From positions 1 through 52,874 of the forward strand of contig VEQN01000005.1 of NCBI GenBank assembly GCA_018883165.1: a stretch of 52,874 nt of DNA, given 5' to 3'. The stretch is from Candidatus Tayloriibacteriota bacterium (GTDB lineage Bacteria; Patescibacteriota; Minisyncoccia; Phycocordibacterales; CAIZLB01). Every line of letters starts with the position of its first letter. The first letter of the stretch is position 1. The notes under the pieces were generated by a model. That model was not told the DNA's origin, did not search any database, and was given only the letters and a program-made list of their open reading frames with translations. The translations under genes were made by a program, and so were the position numbers. Shown here piece after piece: positions 32,178-42,654 of the stretch.

Positions 32178-32771
32178 TCACAGGTGACTTTCATGAAGTG
32201 CCCCATCAATACACCCCTGTATATATGTCCTATACTCTCTTATATGAACTAATGTATCTGTCGTAAGTGAGTTAGGCGCTGTCACCAATCCCAAAACCGG
32301 ATCTACGGGGCAATACCCTAACAAGTTCAGTAACTGAACTTGAAAGTACATGTATGTCTCAGATATATATTCAATGACCTTTTGTTTTTCTTGAAAACAA
32401 AAGGATGCGCAGGTATTAACTAGATTGAACACATCAGACACAGGTACATCCTGCGGTGTTAGACGTTTAACAAACAGCAACATCTCAACGCATAACCTTT
32501 TAATTTGAATGGGTAATCTCTTATCATAAAGAGATATCAACTTTTCTGCGTTTGTAAGTCTCCATATTTCCTTCCCCCTTACCAGAGACACCCTAGAGAA
32601 ACTGTAATCCTGGATAGATGCTTTTAATTTAGATGTTGATAGCCTAACTCCTTGTGCAGCTACATATATTAATCCAAGATTGTCCGTAAGCATTAAAAGC
32701 TTTTTACTTGCTTCACCTGTCTGACCACTTTCGATTATATATGCTTTTGTTTGGTAGATGTGATGTGACAT
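32178..32771 (-). CDS. recO: DNA repair protein RecO
   Basis: N-terminal OB-fold pattern (YQTKAYIIESGQTGEASKKLLMLTDNLGLIYVAAQGVRLSTSKLKASIQDYSF) and a helical C-terminus. Confidence 0.8.
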   Translation of the reverse strand: MSHHIYQTKAYIIESGQTGEASKKLLMLTDNLGLIYVAAQGVRLSTSKLKASIQDYSFSRVSLVRGKEIWRLTNAEKLISLYDKRLPIQIKRLCVEMLLFVKRLTPQDVPVSDVFNLVNTCASFCFQEKQKVIEYISETYMYFQVQLLNLLGYCPVDPVLGLVTAPNSLTTDTLVHIREYRTYIQGCIDGALHESHL

Positions 32772-35700
32772 GATACGAATACACCCGGAACTAATTCGAA
32801 CTTTTCACCTGTAAATACATCATCTGTTTCAGCAACCAGATTGAATGAAATTTTCTGCACCGAAGCCTTCTTTGGAAGGTCAGTGTATCCGGTTATGTAT
32901 TTCTCCGCTTGCGAAACATCTGTTGTGGCAACAACCATCTCAATCTCATCTTTAGGTTCAAGATTTGCTTCTTTTCGTTTCTCCTGAACACTTCGTAGAA
33001 TATCACGGAGCACACCCTCAACCTTAAGCTCTTCTGTAACTTCAGTATCGAGTACAATATCTGTTCCACGAACAACAGATTTTACATTCATTTCATCCTT
33101 AACAATCTCTTCCAGTTGCTGAGAAAGGTCGAATTCAGAACCATTGTATGTGAATGCCCTGAGCGGTTGTCTTGCCTTTATTCCCGCCTTAGATCGGAGT
33201 GCAAGACCCATCTCAATCACTTTTCGTGTCTTCGCCATTCCTTCAATTAGCTGAGTGTCTGCTGTTGGCATATGTGGCCACGGAGAGAGATGCACACTTA
33301 CTGCAGTATCAATTTTTGGATCTCGAATTCGTAGATACAAGTATTCTGCAAAGAATGGTGTGATTGGAGCCATGAGCTTTGCAAAAGTAACCAACACATA
33401 CTGAGTTGTCTGAATTGCATGTTCCCTATCAACCATGTCCTCACTCTTGAATCTGTCTCTTGATCGTCTAAGGTACCACGTAGAAAGATCGTCTACAAAT
33501 TCACCAAGACTTCGTGTTGCCTTATCAACGAAGAATCCATCGAGACTTTTCTCAATGATTCCTTTCGTCTCAGAGAGTCTCCCTAATATCCACTGGTCGA
33601 GTACATGAGTACTTGATGGATATGCAACTATTTCTGCTTTTGTTTCAGCAGCATACATGTTATAGAAGGTGTAGACGTTTTCAAGTCTGTTGAACACCTT
33701 CTTGTTTACCTCATCAAGAGCCTTCTCAGAGAATAGCACCTCTTCGGCATGTGATGCTGGAGATGCTGCGAGCATATATCGAAGTGAATCAGCACCATAC
33801 ATATCAAGCGTTGGTTCAAGATCAGGATAGTTTCTCAAACTCTTAGACATCTTTCTACCATCTTCAGCAAGTATGAGTCCTGAAACTGTTACATTCTTGT
33901 ATGGGCTCTTACCAAAAAGTGCCACACCTAATACGAGGAGTGAATAAAACCAACCTCTTGTTTGATCAAGTCCTTCCGCGATGAAATCGGCTGGGAACAG
34001 TTCACTACCATCAACATCAAATGAATGTGTACTCTCGAACGGATAGTGGTTCTGTGCGAAAGGCATAGAACCAGAGTCATACCATACATCAAACACCTCT
34101 CCTACCCGTTTATACACTTCACCTTTTTCATTTTGCCATGTAATACCATCAATATATGGTCGATGGAGATCGAGTTCAAAATCAGGACCATGTGGAAGAT
34201 CTCTGAAATCTACATCATGTATTGACGCTGTTGGATCAGAAATATCTCTCCATTCTGATCGAAGGAAATCTCTTGCTGTTTTTCCAACCGCAGAGGCTGT
34301 TGCTAGTCTCAGTGGCAACCCGTGCGTAATCACAAGAACATGTTCGTCTGTATTCTTTGCATTGATATCATACAAAAGCTCTGTGATCCTCTGTTTTACG
34401 TCAAAGACTGATTCACCGTTTGGAACCCGCTTATATATCTTTTCCTCAAGGGTACTGAAGTATGATAATCGCTCACCCCAATCACCACCATCGAAGTCAC
34501 CTCCATTTATCTCTCTTGCCCGTCTATCAAGCACAATGTTTTTTGGATCAATACCTAATACCTCAGCTACAATCTCAGCTGTTTCTCTTGTTCGTCTGAA
34601 GTCAGATGCATAGATTTTTGTAATCTTGTTAGGAAGATTCTTTAGCTTCTCTGCTGATGCAAGAACCTCTGCTCTACCTTTTGCTGTAAGGCCATACAAG
34701 TTAAGACCTTTCTCAGTGGAATTAATGATGTTTTTAACATTTGTCTCACATTCACCATGTCTCATCAGTGTAAAATGATTTTTCTTTTGGATATGTTTTT
34801 TTAACTCTTCAACACTTCCAATGAAAACCTTCTCCCCAGTCGTTTGGTTTTTCCATACTGGGAGTGGGGCTCCCCAATACCTTGATCGTGATACATTCCA
34901 ATCTCGAACATTTTCAAGCCATTCACCGAATCTATTCTCACCGACTTCTTTAGGGATCCAATTAATCTTTTTGTTTTCTTCAATTAATTTTTCCTGAAGA
35001 TCTGTGACCCGAACAAACCATGATGAGTTTGGATAATTCAAAAGAGGAGTTTCACATCTCCAACAATGTGGGTATGAGTGAGTAATTTTTTCTTTCGCAA
35101 AAAGAAGTGGGTTACCTGCCGAATTAGTAGTATGTGCCAAGAGCTTAATTGCCTCAATATCAGTCTTTTGATGATCTTCTTTAGGCTTTGCAGGAAGACC
35201 CGAAAGCACTCCGTTACCTTCCTTAATCACACCGTCTGGATGTACATGCACAATGAGTGGAATGTTGTGTTTTCGAGCAAGTGTCACGTCATCGCTACCA
35301 AACGCTGCGATATGGACAATACCCGTACCATCCTCTGCAGTTACAAAATCTGCTGCATATACTTTCCAGAGTGCATCTCGCTTAGACTCCCCATCTTCAT
35401 TCAATGTTCCACTGTTTGTATAGAAATTAAAGGGTGGAATATATGAGGTACCAACAAAATCTTTTCCAAGCTTTGAATCAAGAACAGGAGCATTTTCTGG
35501 GAGAATTTTTTTCTCTGTGAGAGGTGCAACGAGCGCAGAAGCAAGCCAAACCTTTCCGTTTGGTGTATCTAGGAGTGAATATTCAAGTTCTGGAGAAACA
35601 GCAAGTGCCATGTTACCCGGCAGCGTCCAAGGTGTTGTTGTCCATGCAAGAAAGTTTGTACCTGAACCATCTTTTAACTCAAAGAGTGTATATGCTGAAA

Positions 35701-36325
35701 GATCTGGAATATCTTTGTACCCCTGCCCCACTTCAAAGTTAGACAGAGTAGTCTGGCATCGAGGACAATAGTGCATGGCCTGATTAGCTTCATACACCAA
35801 TCCTTTCTTGTTTAATTCAGAGAAAGACCACCATACTGATTCAGTGTAGCTTGAATCCATTGTATGATATCCACTTTCCATATCAACCCATCGTCCAAGC
35901 TTCTCTACAATTCGTTTCCAATCTGTGTCATACCGAAACACACTGTCTTTAGCAGCTTTGTTAAACTTTTCAATTCCATATTCTTCAATTGCTTTTTTGT
36001 CTTTCAAGCCTAATTCCTTCTCAATGAGGTTTTCGATTGGAAGACCGTGACAGTCCCACCCCCACTTTCTCTTCACTCTGTACCCCTGCATGGTCTTGTA
36101 TCGAGGAATGATGTCTTTGATTGTTGAAGGGAGCATGTGCCCATAGTGTGGAAGACCAGTAGCATATGGTGGACCATCAAAAAATACATAGTTACCCTTT
36201 GGAGCATCTTTTGTGACAGAGGCTTCAAAAATACGTTGCTCTTTCCAGAAACGTCGAATTGACTCCTCACGAACCTGAGGAGTAACTGGACCTTGTGTAT
36301 TTTTTGAATCTGTTTCTGAAGACAT
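32735..36325 (-). CDS. ileS: Isoleucyl-tRNA synthetase (HYGH/IleS2-like) with an inserted histidine-phosphatase domain
   Basis: PPYATGLPHYGHMLPS, GWDCHGLPIE, GRKMSKSLRNYPDL. Internal residues ~512-705 carry LMRHGECETN, SDFRRTRETAE, REINGGDFDGG and VITHG. Confidence 0.96.
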   Translation of the reverse strand: MSSETDSKNTQGPVTPQVREESIRRFWKEQRIFEASVTKDAPKGNYVFFDGPPYATGLPHYGHMLPSTIKDIIPRYKTMQGYRVKRKWGWDCHGLPIENLIEKELGLKDKKAIEEYGIEKFNKAAKDSVFRYDTDWKRIVEKLGRWVDMESGYHTMDSSYTESVWWSFSELNKKGLVYEANQAMHYCPRCQTTLSNFEVGQGYKDIPDLSAYTLFELKDGSGTNFLAWTTTPWTLPGNMALAVSPELEYSLLDTPNGKVWLASALVAPLTEKKILPENAPVLDSKLGKDFVGTSYIPPFNFYTNSGTLNEDGESKRDALWKVYAADFVTAEDGTGIVHIAAFGSDDVTLARKHNIPLIVHVHPDGVIKEGNGVLSGLPAKPKEDHQKTDIEAIKLLAHTTNSAGNPLLFAKEKITHSYPHCWRCETPLLNYPNSSWFVRVTDLQEKLIEENKKINWIPKEVGENRFGEWLENVRDWNVSRSRYWGAPLPVWKNQTTGEKVFIGSVEELKKHIQKKNHFTLMRHGECETNVKNIINSTEKGLNLYGLTAKGRAEVLASAEKLKNLPNKITKIYASDFRRTRETAEIVAEVLGIDPKNIVLDRRAREINGGDFDGGDWGERLSYFSTLEEKIYKRVPNGESVFDVKQRITELLYDINAKNTDEHVLVITHGLPLRLATASAVGKTARDFLRSEWRDISDPTASIHDVDFRDLPHGPDFELDLHRPYIDGITWQNEKGEVYKRVGEVFDVWYDSGSMPFAQNHYPFESTHSFDVDGSELFPADFIAEGLDQTRGWFYSLLVLGVALFGKSPYKNVTVSGLILAEDGRKMSKSLRNYPDLEPTLDMYGADSLRYMLAASPASHAEEVLFSEKALDEVNKKVFNRLENVYTFYNMYAAETKAEIVAYPSSTHVLDQWILGRLSETKGIIEKSLDGFFVDKATRSLGEFVDDLSTWYLRRSRDRFKSEDMVDREHAIQTTQYVLVTFAKLMAPITPFFAEYLYLRIRDPKIDTAVSVHLSPWPHMPTADTQLIEGMAKTRKVIEMGLALRSKAGIKARQPLRAFTYNGSEFDLSQQLEEIVKDEMNVKSVVRGTDIVLDTEVTEELKVEGVLRDILRSVQEKRKEANLEPKDEIEMVVATTDVSQAEKYITGYTDLPKKASVQKISFNLVAETDDVFTGEKFELVPGVFVSCHITSTKQKHI

Positions 36326-36393
36326 ATGTATAACTTACTTAATATGTGGGTATCGTAGCACGTTTACCACTGTAAAAAAAGATAATAAGACAA

Positions 36394-36438
36394 GCCGTCC
36401 ATGTAACCCCTAATCGCTTGTGGGTTTACATGGACGGC
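36394..36438 (-). terminator. Long terminator-like hairpin
   Basis: gccgtccatgtaaccc ... gggtttacatggacggc; its stem contains the stop codon of the candidate ORF 36426-36758. Confidence 0.6.
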
Positions 36439-36758
36439 TCATTGGTCACCTCTTGGGTGACAGCTTCTTTGAAGTGGTCACCTTTGTGACTGTAATGGTG
36501 ATGAAGTATGTGGAATACCAGTGTGGTCTTTCCCTGTTCAGCTTTCTCTTCTGCCACTTCGTCAGCTTTCGCTTCCTTGGTGGCCGTGATTTTTTGGGTG
36601 GTTCTTGACGAGGGAATGACCGACTGCGCTCCGGCTTTTTCTTCGACATACACTTTGGGGATTGATATTGAACTGACGAGGTTTAGATTCGTGGATTTAG
36701 ACAAAATCCACAAACCTCGATTTATATATAGAATGCTCCTTGTACTCCAAAACGTCAA
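36426..36758 (-). CDS. Hypothetical small protein (start uncertain)
   Basis: ORF with coding-like GNN codon bias in its 3' two-thirds and a hairpin immediately downstream. No clear start; a GTG start is possible. A second overlapping frame (36446-36649) is open. Confidence 0.3.
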   Translation of the reverse strand: MTFWSTRSILYINRGLWILSKSTNLNLVSSISIPKVYVEEKAGAQSVIPSSRTTQKITATKEAKADEVAEEKAEQGKTTLVFHILHHHYSHKGDHFKEAVTQEVTNEPSM

Positions 36759-36764
36759 GTGTGC

Positions 36765-37763
36765 TTACATTTCAACATGAGAATATTTTTTCTTCCCGAT
36801 TCTTCCCTTCATCTTGCAACTTTCTCCACAAAATACGAGAGGTACCGCATCGTGTGCATTTCCCGCTTTGGCGGCACACTGATCGCATACAAGCATTTTT
36901 GAATGACACTCATCGTTGGCACAATTTTCAAATCTTTCTGTTGTCGTTCCACACAAATCACACTTTCCGATTACTTCTCTCTTGTCTGTAAATGCCATCG
37001 TATCTCGGTTATCAAATACAAAGAGTGCTCCCAGGAAATCCTCTCCTGGATATTTTTCCATGTATGTATGCATACCTCCATCAAGCTGATATACATTATC
37101 AAATCCATTCTCCATTAAAAAACCTGACGCCTTTTCACACCGAATACCTCCAGTACATACCGTAAGGATCTTTTTACCTTCTTTTGATGCTTTCTTAACT
37201 TCTTCAAGTGCTGGGAGAACTTGTGGCAACTCTCTAAAGTTGTTCATCTTCGGATTGATTGATCCTTTAAAATGCCCGACTTTAAATTCATAGTCATTTC
37301 GCATATCTACGATGAGAAAATCCTCACCATTCTCATACCATGCTTTAAGTTCTTCTGGTTTCAAATGCACACCTGTTGTTTTGTTTGGATCAATATCAGT
37401 CACTACAACTCCCCCGTCTTTAGCAATTGGCGCATTCTTCATCTTGAGTGCAACAACTTCCTCTCTAACTTTAACTTTAAGTTTAGGAAAAGAACTTCCA
37501 GTGCCAGGACTTCTCTTAAAGACAACGTCACTAAAGTTTCCAAATGTCCCCTCTGAACCATCCTGAAGATGCATAAGTTTTGTATATTCCAAAATATCTT
37601 CTTTCTTTCCTTCGAGAGTTCCATTTATTCCCTCTTGTGCGATGAGCACACGCCCTTTGAGATTAAGGTTTGTACAGATTGTCTTGTGCCAATTCACAAA
37701 ACCCACAGGATCTTGTACTGGGGTATATTTGTAATATAGGATGATTTCGTATGTTGGTGTCAT
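36765..37763 (-). CDS. trhO: tRNA uridine(34) hydroxylase / rhodanese-domain protein (YceA/TrhO)
   Basis: LKGRVLIAQEGINGTLEG, rhodanese loop CTGGIRCEKASGFL, C-terminal Cys-rich zinc-like segment. Confidence 0.92.
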   Translation of the reverse strand: MTPTYEIILYYKYTPVQDPVGFVNWHKTICTNLNLKGRVLIAQEGINGTLEGKKEDILEYTKLMHLQDGSEGTFGNFSDVVFKRSPGTGSSFPKLKVKVREEVVALKMKNAPIAKDGGVVVTDIDPNKTTGVHLKPEELKAWYENGEDFLIVDMRNDYEFKVGHFKGSINPKMNNFRELPQVLPALEEVKKASKEGKKILTVCTGGIRCEKASGFLMENGFDNVYQLDGGMHTYMEKYPGEDFLGALFVFDNRDTMAFTDKREVIGKCDLCGTTTERFENCANDECHSKMLVCDQCAAKAGNAHDAVPLVFCGESCKMKGRIGKKKYSHVEM

Positions 37764-37781
37764 ATGTGTATGTAGTATATA

Positions 37782-39632
37782 TCACATCTTTAATGGTACT
37801 TGAATACCTAAGACTTTGAGGCCATTTTTAAGGACAATATGGAATGCTCGTACCACCGCTACTTTATATCTTGATTCAAAATCATCAATTTGGACAATTG
37901 GAACTGATGCATAGAATGAATTAAATGCAGCAGCTAACTCCATCAGGTATGTTGCAACTACATGAGGAGACTCTTCGCTTTGTGCCTTTTCAAGAGTTTC
38001 CGGGAATCGCACCAACAAGTTCTCAAGTCTTCCAAGTTTAGCTGATGTCTCGGATGGTATTACTGAGATATCAGACACATCAACCATTTCAATGATTCCT
38101 TCTCTTTGTGCCTTATCGAGCACAGACTTTGCTCGTACACATGAATATTGGAGATATGGTCCAGAATCACCTTCAAATGACAATGACTTCTCAGGGTCAA
38201 ATACAACATCCTTACCAATTGCTTGTCGAAGTACTGTGTATTTAATTGCAGCAACCGCAATCATTTCTGCTGCTTTTTTCTTGTCTTCATCTGGCATATC
38301 ACGTTCTTTCATTTTCGAAAGAGCAAGATCAATCATTGATGCAATGAGTGATTCACCTGTAATAACATCGCCCGTTCGTGATGACATCTTACCTGTTGTG
38401 AGTCGAAGCATCCCATGAGAAATATGTCTTGCTTTACTTCCAAACTCCGGGAAGAGTTCTCTAAGGATACACAAAGACACTTTGAAGAAATCATCTTGCT
38501 CATTTGCGGTTACAGTAATGCCATCATCATACTGAAACGCGCCGTATTTCATCGGTGCAAGCCCTATCTCCTTCCCGTCATATGTTGGAAGTCCTTGTCT
38601 TGTGATTAAGACTCGAGTATGAAGTCCGTATTTTTCACCTGGAAAAATAACAGCGCCATTACTCTCCTCAAACAATTTCTTACCCTCTGGTACTGTATGT
38701 TCTTTAATTATGTTCAATGCATCTATAGATGCAGCGCTCTCAAAGAAATACCTATCAAACTTCGTACCCAGAAGCTGGTACAATTCTTCAAAACTTTGAA
38801 GACTCCATTCCTTTCCAAGATCATATATCTCGTTAATCTCAGGATCAGTTCTGAAATATATTGCCTTGTTAATATTCTGTACCTCTTCGTCAATTTTCAA
38901 AAACTCTTCACTGTTAGCAAGACCGGCTTCATTAACCTGCCCCGCCTTCTTTGATGCATCCTCTACCTCTTTGTATTTTGTAGCACCAAGAGCATATGCT
39001 TTTCCAAAAAATGCCACCCTCTCTGAAAGAGGCACTGATTCATCAGGGAGAAAACCTATATGATTCCCTTCTTTGTATTCGGGCATCAATCGAAGACCCC
39101 ATATGGTGAGTGCAACATGTCTTCCAACATCTCCTTGGTAACAAAAACGCTTTACCTCAGCTCCTTGCGTTTCTGTAAGTCGAGCAAGAGATTCTCCGAT
39201 CGTGTTGGCCATCAAATGACCAATATGAAATACCTTAAATGGATTAGGGTCTGTATATTCATACAACACTTTCTTCGGAGCACCTCCGATTACCAAGTTT
39301 TTTGACTTTCCAAACAAGTCCCCTTCCTCGAGGATTTTTGCAATTACTTCCTTGGTAGCTTTTCGTGTCACATAGAAGTTAATGAAACCTGGCCCAGCCA
39401 CCTCAATTTTATCTATACTAGAAATCTGTTTTTCCTTCAGTTTGTCTACAAATTCAATGGCAAGTGCAAGCGGTGATTTACTTGCTTTTTTCGCAAGCAC
39501 AAGCGCGATACTTGTGGCAAAATCTCCTTTTGCCATATCAGCTGGTCTTTCAAGTACAATATCTAGATTAAGGTCTTTGTACCCCAACTCTTCTACAACA
39601 GTAGTTAATGCTTGTTTTATAGCGTGTCTCAT
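37782..39632 (-). CDS. argS: Arginyl-tRNA synthetase
   Basis: EYTDPNPFKVFHIGHLMANTIGESLARL, HGMLRLTTGKMSSRTGDVIT, C-terminal DALR domain. Confidence 0.97.
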   Translation of the reverse strand: MRHAIKQALTTVVEELGYKDLNLDIVLERPADMAKGDFATSIALVLAKKASKSPLALAIEFVDKLKEKQISSIDKIEVAGPGFINFYVTRKATKEVIAKILEEGDLFGKSKNLVIGGAPKKVLYEYTDPNPFKVFHIGHLMANTIGESLARLTETQGAEVKRFCYQGDVGRHVALTIWGLRLMPEYKEGNHIGFLPDESVPLSERVAFFGKAYALGATKYKEVEDASKKAGQVNEAGLANSEEFLKIDEEVQNINKAIYFRTDPEINEIYDLGKEWSLQSFEELYQLLGTKFDRYFFESAASIDALNIIKEHTVPEGKKLFEESNGAVIFPGEKYGLHTRVLITRQGLPTYDGKEIGLAPMKYGAFQYDDGITVTANEQDDFFKVSLCILRELFPEFGSKARHISHGMLRLTTGKMSSRTGDVITGESLIASMIDLALSKMKERDMPDEDKKKAAEMIAVAAIKYTVLRQAIGKDVVFDPEKSLSFEGDSGPYLQYSCVRAKSVLDKAQREGIIEMVDVSDISVIPSETSAKLGRLENLLVRFPETLEKAQSEESPHVVATYLMELAAAFNSFYASVPIVQIDDFESRYKVAVVRAFHIVLKNGLKVLGIQVPLKM

Positions 39633-39669
39633 TTAGACATTATATATCACAAGACGGGAGTATTGGAAA

Positions 39670-40650
39670 TTACCTCTCCAAGTACGCAGGAAGTGGTCGA
39701 CAGCCGAGGAACACATGGTCTGTATTTTGCATACCATCTGAACCAATAAATTTACCTGCCTTACATGTGAGTTTGTCTTTGAATGGAGCACATGATGTAC
39801 CAGCCTTTACAGAGCTTCTTGAGTAGAGATCGATGGTTTCACCCTCCTTAAGTACCTTACCTGCACGTGTACATACAAGTTCTTTCTTTACTCCTGTATC
39901 ATCTCCACAAGAGATTTCTGTGAATGATCCACTGAGTACTCCGTTTACACAACTTCGTTCTTCTGACTGGCAACTACCATCATCAGCTTGTGCACCGAAG
40001 TATGTGAAGCTTTGACCATCAGCAATGACTGTTCCATATGGTCCAGTACATGAGTTTAGGTTTGAAGTGAGAGATACCTTGTCGAATTCTACCCACCCTA
40101 CTACATCAGATCCCCATGCGTATCCTGTGAACTTTTGTGCTGGAGGATTACCAGAAACACTTCCTGAGAGTGTCACACCCTGGAGACTAATCCAACCGTC
40201 CCATCCGCCGCGGTTGTCAGCAGCACTCAATCCTCCTGTGTTTAAATCTGGTGAGATTGCAGCAATTTCACTGTTTGTCATCCCCGCCACCGCACGTGCC
40301 CAACCAGAGAGAGCACTACCTGAGAGTCTAGAGTTAGTACCACGTGTTGAATCAGGTACAGATGACCAATTACCGAACTTTACCCATCCGATGTTTTCAG
40401 ACCATGCAAACCCATCTAGGTTACCTTGTGCATCTACTGTTACTGGTTTAGAACCATCATTAAATGAGATCCATCCAATGTTTTCAGACCATGCATATCC
40501 CACAAGTCGTTGTGGTGGTATTGAGGTGTTTCCGGTTTGGGCTTCTCCTGAACGAGTAGACAATGCTGTACCTACAATGAGTACAACTGCCGTTACAGCA
40601 AAGATTCCAAAGTTTTTAATATATTTAGTAATTTTTGAGGTCATGATCAA
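39670..40650 (-). CDS. Secreted protein with GYAWSENIGWISF-type repeats
   Basis: Signal/TM N-terminus; repeats GYAWSENIGWISFND, GFAWSENIGWVKFGN, GYAWGSDVVGWVEFD. Confidence 0.8.
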   Translation of the reverse strand: MIMTSKITKYIKNFGIFAVTAVVLIVGTALSTRSGEAQTGNTSIPPQRLVGYAWSENIGWISFNDGSKPVTVDAQGNLDGFAWSENIGWVKFGNWSSVPDSTRGTNSRLSGSALSGWARAVAGMTNSEIAAISPDLNTGGLSAADNRGGWDGWISLQGVTLSGSVSGNPPAQKFTGYAWGSDVVGWVEFDKVSLTSNLNSCTGPYGTVIADGQSFTYFGAQADDGSCQSEERSCVNGVLSGSFTEISCGDDTGVKKELVCTRAGKVLKEGETIDLYSRSSVKAGTSCAPFKDKLTCKAGKFIGSDGMQNTDHVFLGCRPLPAYLER

Positions 40651-40719
40651 AGTTCTGTTAATTTATACTTGTATAAATAATACCACAAGGAGAATCTCAA
40701 TACACCACCCTATTGTGAA

Positions 40720-41616
40720 TTATTTCGTATAACTAAACGTTTCAACAAAACCGTCGATGATTGAGGTATCGTCACCACCATTGATATTAACGATAATATA
40801 CAATGACGGTTCCAGAGCAATGACTCGAGTTTCCCTTTTGGTGGTGCCTACAAAGATTGGATCTCCATTCATCGTGTACCCATCCGGAGATATCTTCACG
40901 AAATCAATATTACCTTCTGTATTTGGTACACCCTTAACCCAAGATGAATCTTCAGATCTATATGAAAGAATGAAATCGCCTCGAGTAGCATCGGAAGTCT
41001 TAACCACAGCGGTCTTTGCAATACTGATGACGATCTTATTTTTTCCATATTTTCCCACGTTTTGAATTGCAATCAATCCTGTCTTATCACTTATTGACCA
41101 AGTCTCATCAATCTTAAACCCGATATCATTCTTCTCGCTTATATATGTGTTAGTAAGTTGATCAATGTGATCTTTTGGAGCAAACTTTCCTGTACGTGTT
41201 ATGACACTTATGGACCCAGTAGAAGTTGAATATGTTGCTTTTGAACCACTTGAGGAGGCATTCTGTAAGTACAAATCAACATCACTCAGTTTTGATGTCG
41301 TACTTGGTTCACTGTAGAAATAGTCAGGATTCTTCGCTACACCGCCCGATACAATGAGTCTTGGTCCATCAGGTGTAGGATTACTGCTTGTTGCCGTGTA
41401 TGCGATATATGTAGGGCTATCTGAAAGCTTCCGGAAAAGTGCCTCTCGAGGCTCTTCAGCAGTAACACTCTCGGTAATTCCTTGCTCAGTAACAACTGTC
41501 ATTGGCTCTGAAATACCCTTAGTTTTTGAAGAAAAAAAAGATGTATTTTGAAACACCAATGTAATAACTGCTATCAATACCACAAAAAGAATGATCTGAT
41601 AGATATGCTGTTTCAT
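40720..41616 (-). CDS. Hypothetical membrane-anchored protein (start trimmed to M8)
   Basis: MKQHIYQIILFVVLIAVITLVFQNTSFF TM anchor followed by an extracytoplasmic domain. Confidence 0.6.
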   Translation of the reverse strand: MKQHIYQIILFVVLIAVITLVFQNTSFFSSKTKGISEPMTVVTEQGITESVTAEEPREALFRKLSDSPTYIAYTATSSNPTPDGPRLIVSGGVAKNPDYFYSEPSTTSKLSDVDLYLQNASSSGSKATYSTSTGSISVITRTGKFAPKDHIDQLTNTYISEKNDIGFKIDETWSISDKTGLIAIQNVGKYGKNKIVISIAKTAVVKTSDATRGDFILSYRSEDSSWVKGVPNTEGNIDFVKISPDGYTMNGDPIFVGTTKRETRVIALEPSLYIIVNINGGDDTSIIDGFVETFSYTK

Positions 41617-41716
41617 ACAGAAAGTATAGCACAACATAATTTAACATCTTCAAAGTGCTACACAACCCTTCTCATCGTGATACGATATATGTACTTACCA
41701 CGTAATCAACAAAACC

Positions 41717-42649
41717 ATGATTAATCCTCACGACGAAGAATACTTAAAACTCTTGAGACATATCAAGGAATATGGTGCACGAAAGACAGATCGAACTGGT
41801 ACCGGAACAATTTCAGTTTTTGGATATCAAATGAGGTTTGATTTGCAAAAAGGTTTTCCTCTGCTCACCACAAAGAAAGTATTCTTAACGGGAATTATTC
41901 ATGAACTTCTTTGGTTTTTGAATGGAGACACAAACTTAAAATACCTCGCAGAGAGAAATGTCCATATATGGGATGAGTGGCCATACAAAGCATATTTAGT
42001 TGCAAACAACTTACCAGTACCAAAATCTGATTCAGATGAATGGAAAACGGGTATTAAGGATTTTGTTGCGAAAATAGTTTCTGATGAAAAATTTGCAACA
42101 ACATATGGAAATCTTGGCCCAATCTATGGATACCAGTGGAGGCACTGGAAGACACCAGACGGACGTGAAATTGATCAAATGAAGGACATTGTGAACATGA
42201 TTAAAAAATCACCAGATTCACGCAGAATCATCGTTAGTGCATGGAATCCTGCTGATATTGATGAGATGGCAAAAGCAGGTCTCCCACCTTGCCACTGTCT
42301 CTTTCAATTTTATGTAGCAAACAATAAGCTTTCATGCCAACTCTACCAAAGAAGCTGTGATGTATTTCTTGGTGTACCATTTAACATTGCTTCATATGCA
42401 CTTCTCACGATGATGATTGCGCAAGTTTGTGGATTAGAGCCGGGAGAATTTGTATGGACAGGAGGAGACACTCATCTATACATCAACCACCTCAACCAAG
42501 TGGAAGAGCAGCTTTCAAGAGAAGCTAGACCTGCACCAACTATGCACATAAACAAAGATGTGAAAGATCTATTTGAATTTACATTTGAAGACTTCACACT
42601 TGAAGGATATGACCCCCACCCCGCAATTAAAGCCCCTATCGCAGTTTAA
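41717..42649 (+). CDS. thyA: Thymidylate synthase
   Basis: [31 protein letters not shown], active site [31 protein letters not shown]. Confidence 0.98.
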   Translation: MINPHDEEYLKLLRHIKEYGARKTDRTGTGTISVFGYQMRFDLQKGFPLLTTKKVFLTGIIHELLWFLNGDTNLKYLAERNVHIWDEWPYKAYLVANNLPVPKSDSDEWKTGIKDFVAKIVSDEKFATTYGNLGPIYGYQWRHWKTPDGREIDQMKDIVNMIKKSPDSRRIIVSAWNPADIDEMAKAGLPPCHCLFQFYVANNKLSCQLYQRSCDVFLGVPFNIASYALLTMMIAQVCGLEPGEFVWTGGDTHLYINHLNQVEEQLSREARPAPTMHINKDVKDLFEFTFEDFTLEGYDPHPAIKAPIAV

Positions 42650-42654
42650 TCGCC

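Noticed and set aside
34211-34792. Possibility that the phosphatase domain in ileS is an assembly chimera
   Set aside because: The reading frame is uninterrupted on both sides, and canonical IleRS motifs flank it and resume in the correct order.
40383-40500. Short direct repeats (ccatcc.atgttttcagaccatgca) as a mobile or CRISPR-like element
   Set aside because: They encode the repeated AWSENIGW motif of the surface protein; only two copies, and no spacer architecture.
40025-40732. 235-aa plus-strand ORF antisense to the GWISF-repeat protein
   Set aside because: Fully antisense to a well-supported secreted protein; its openness reflects the repeats and codon bias of the sense gene.
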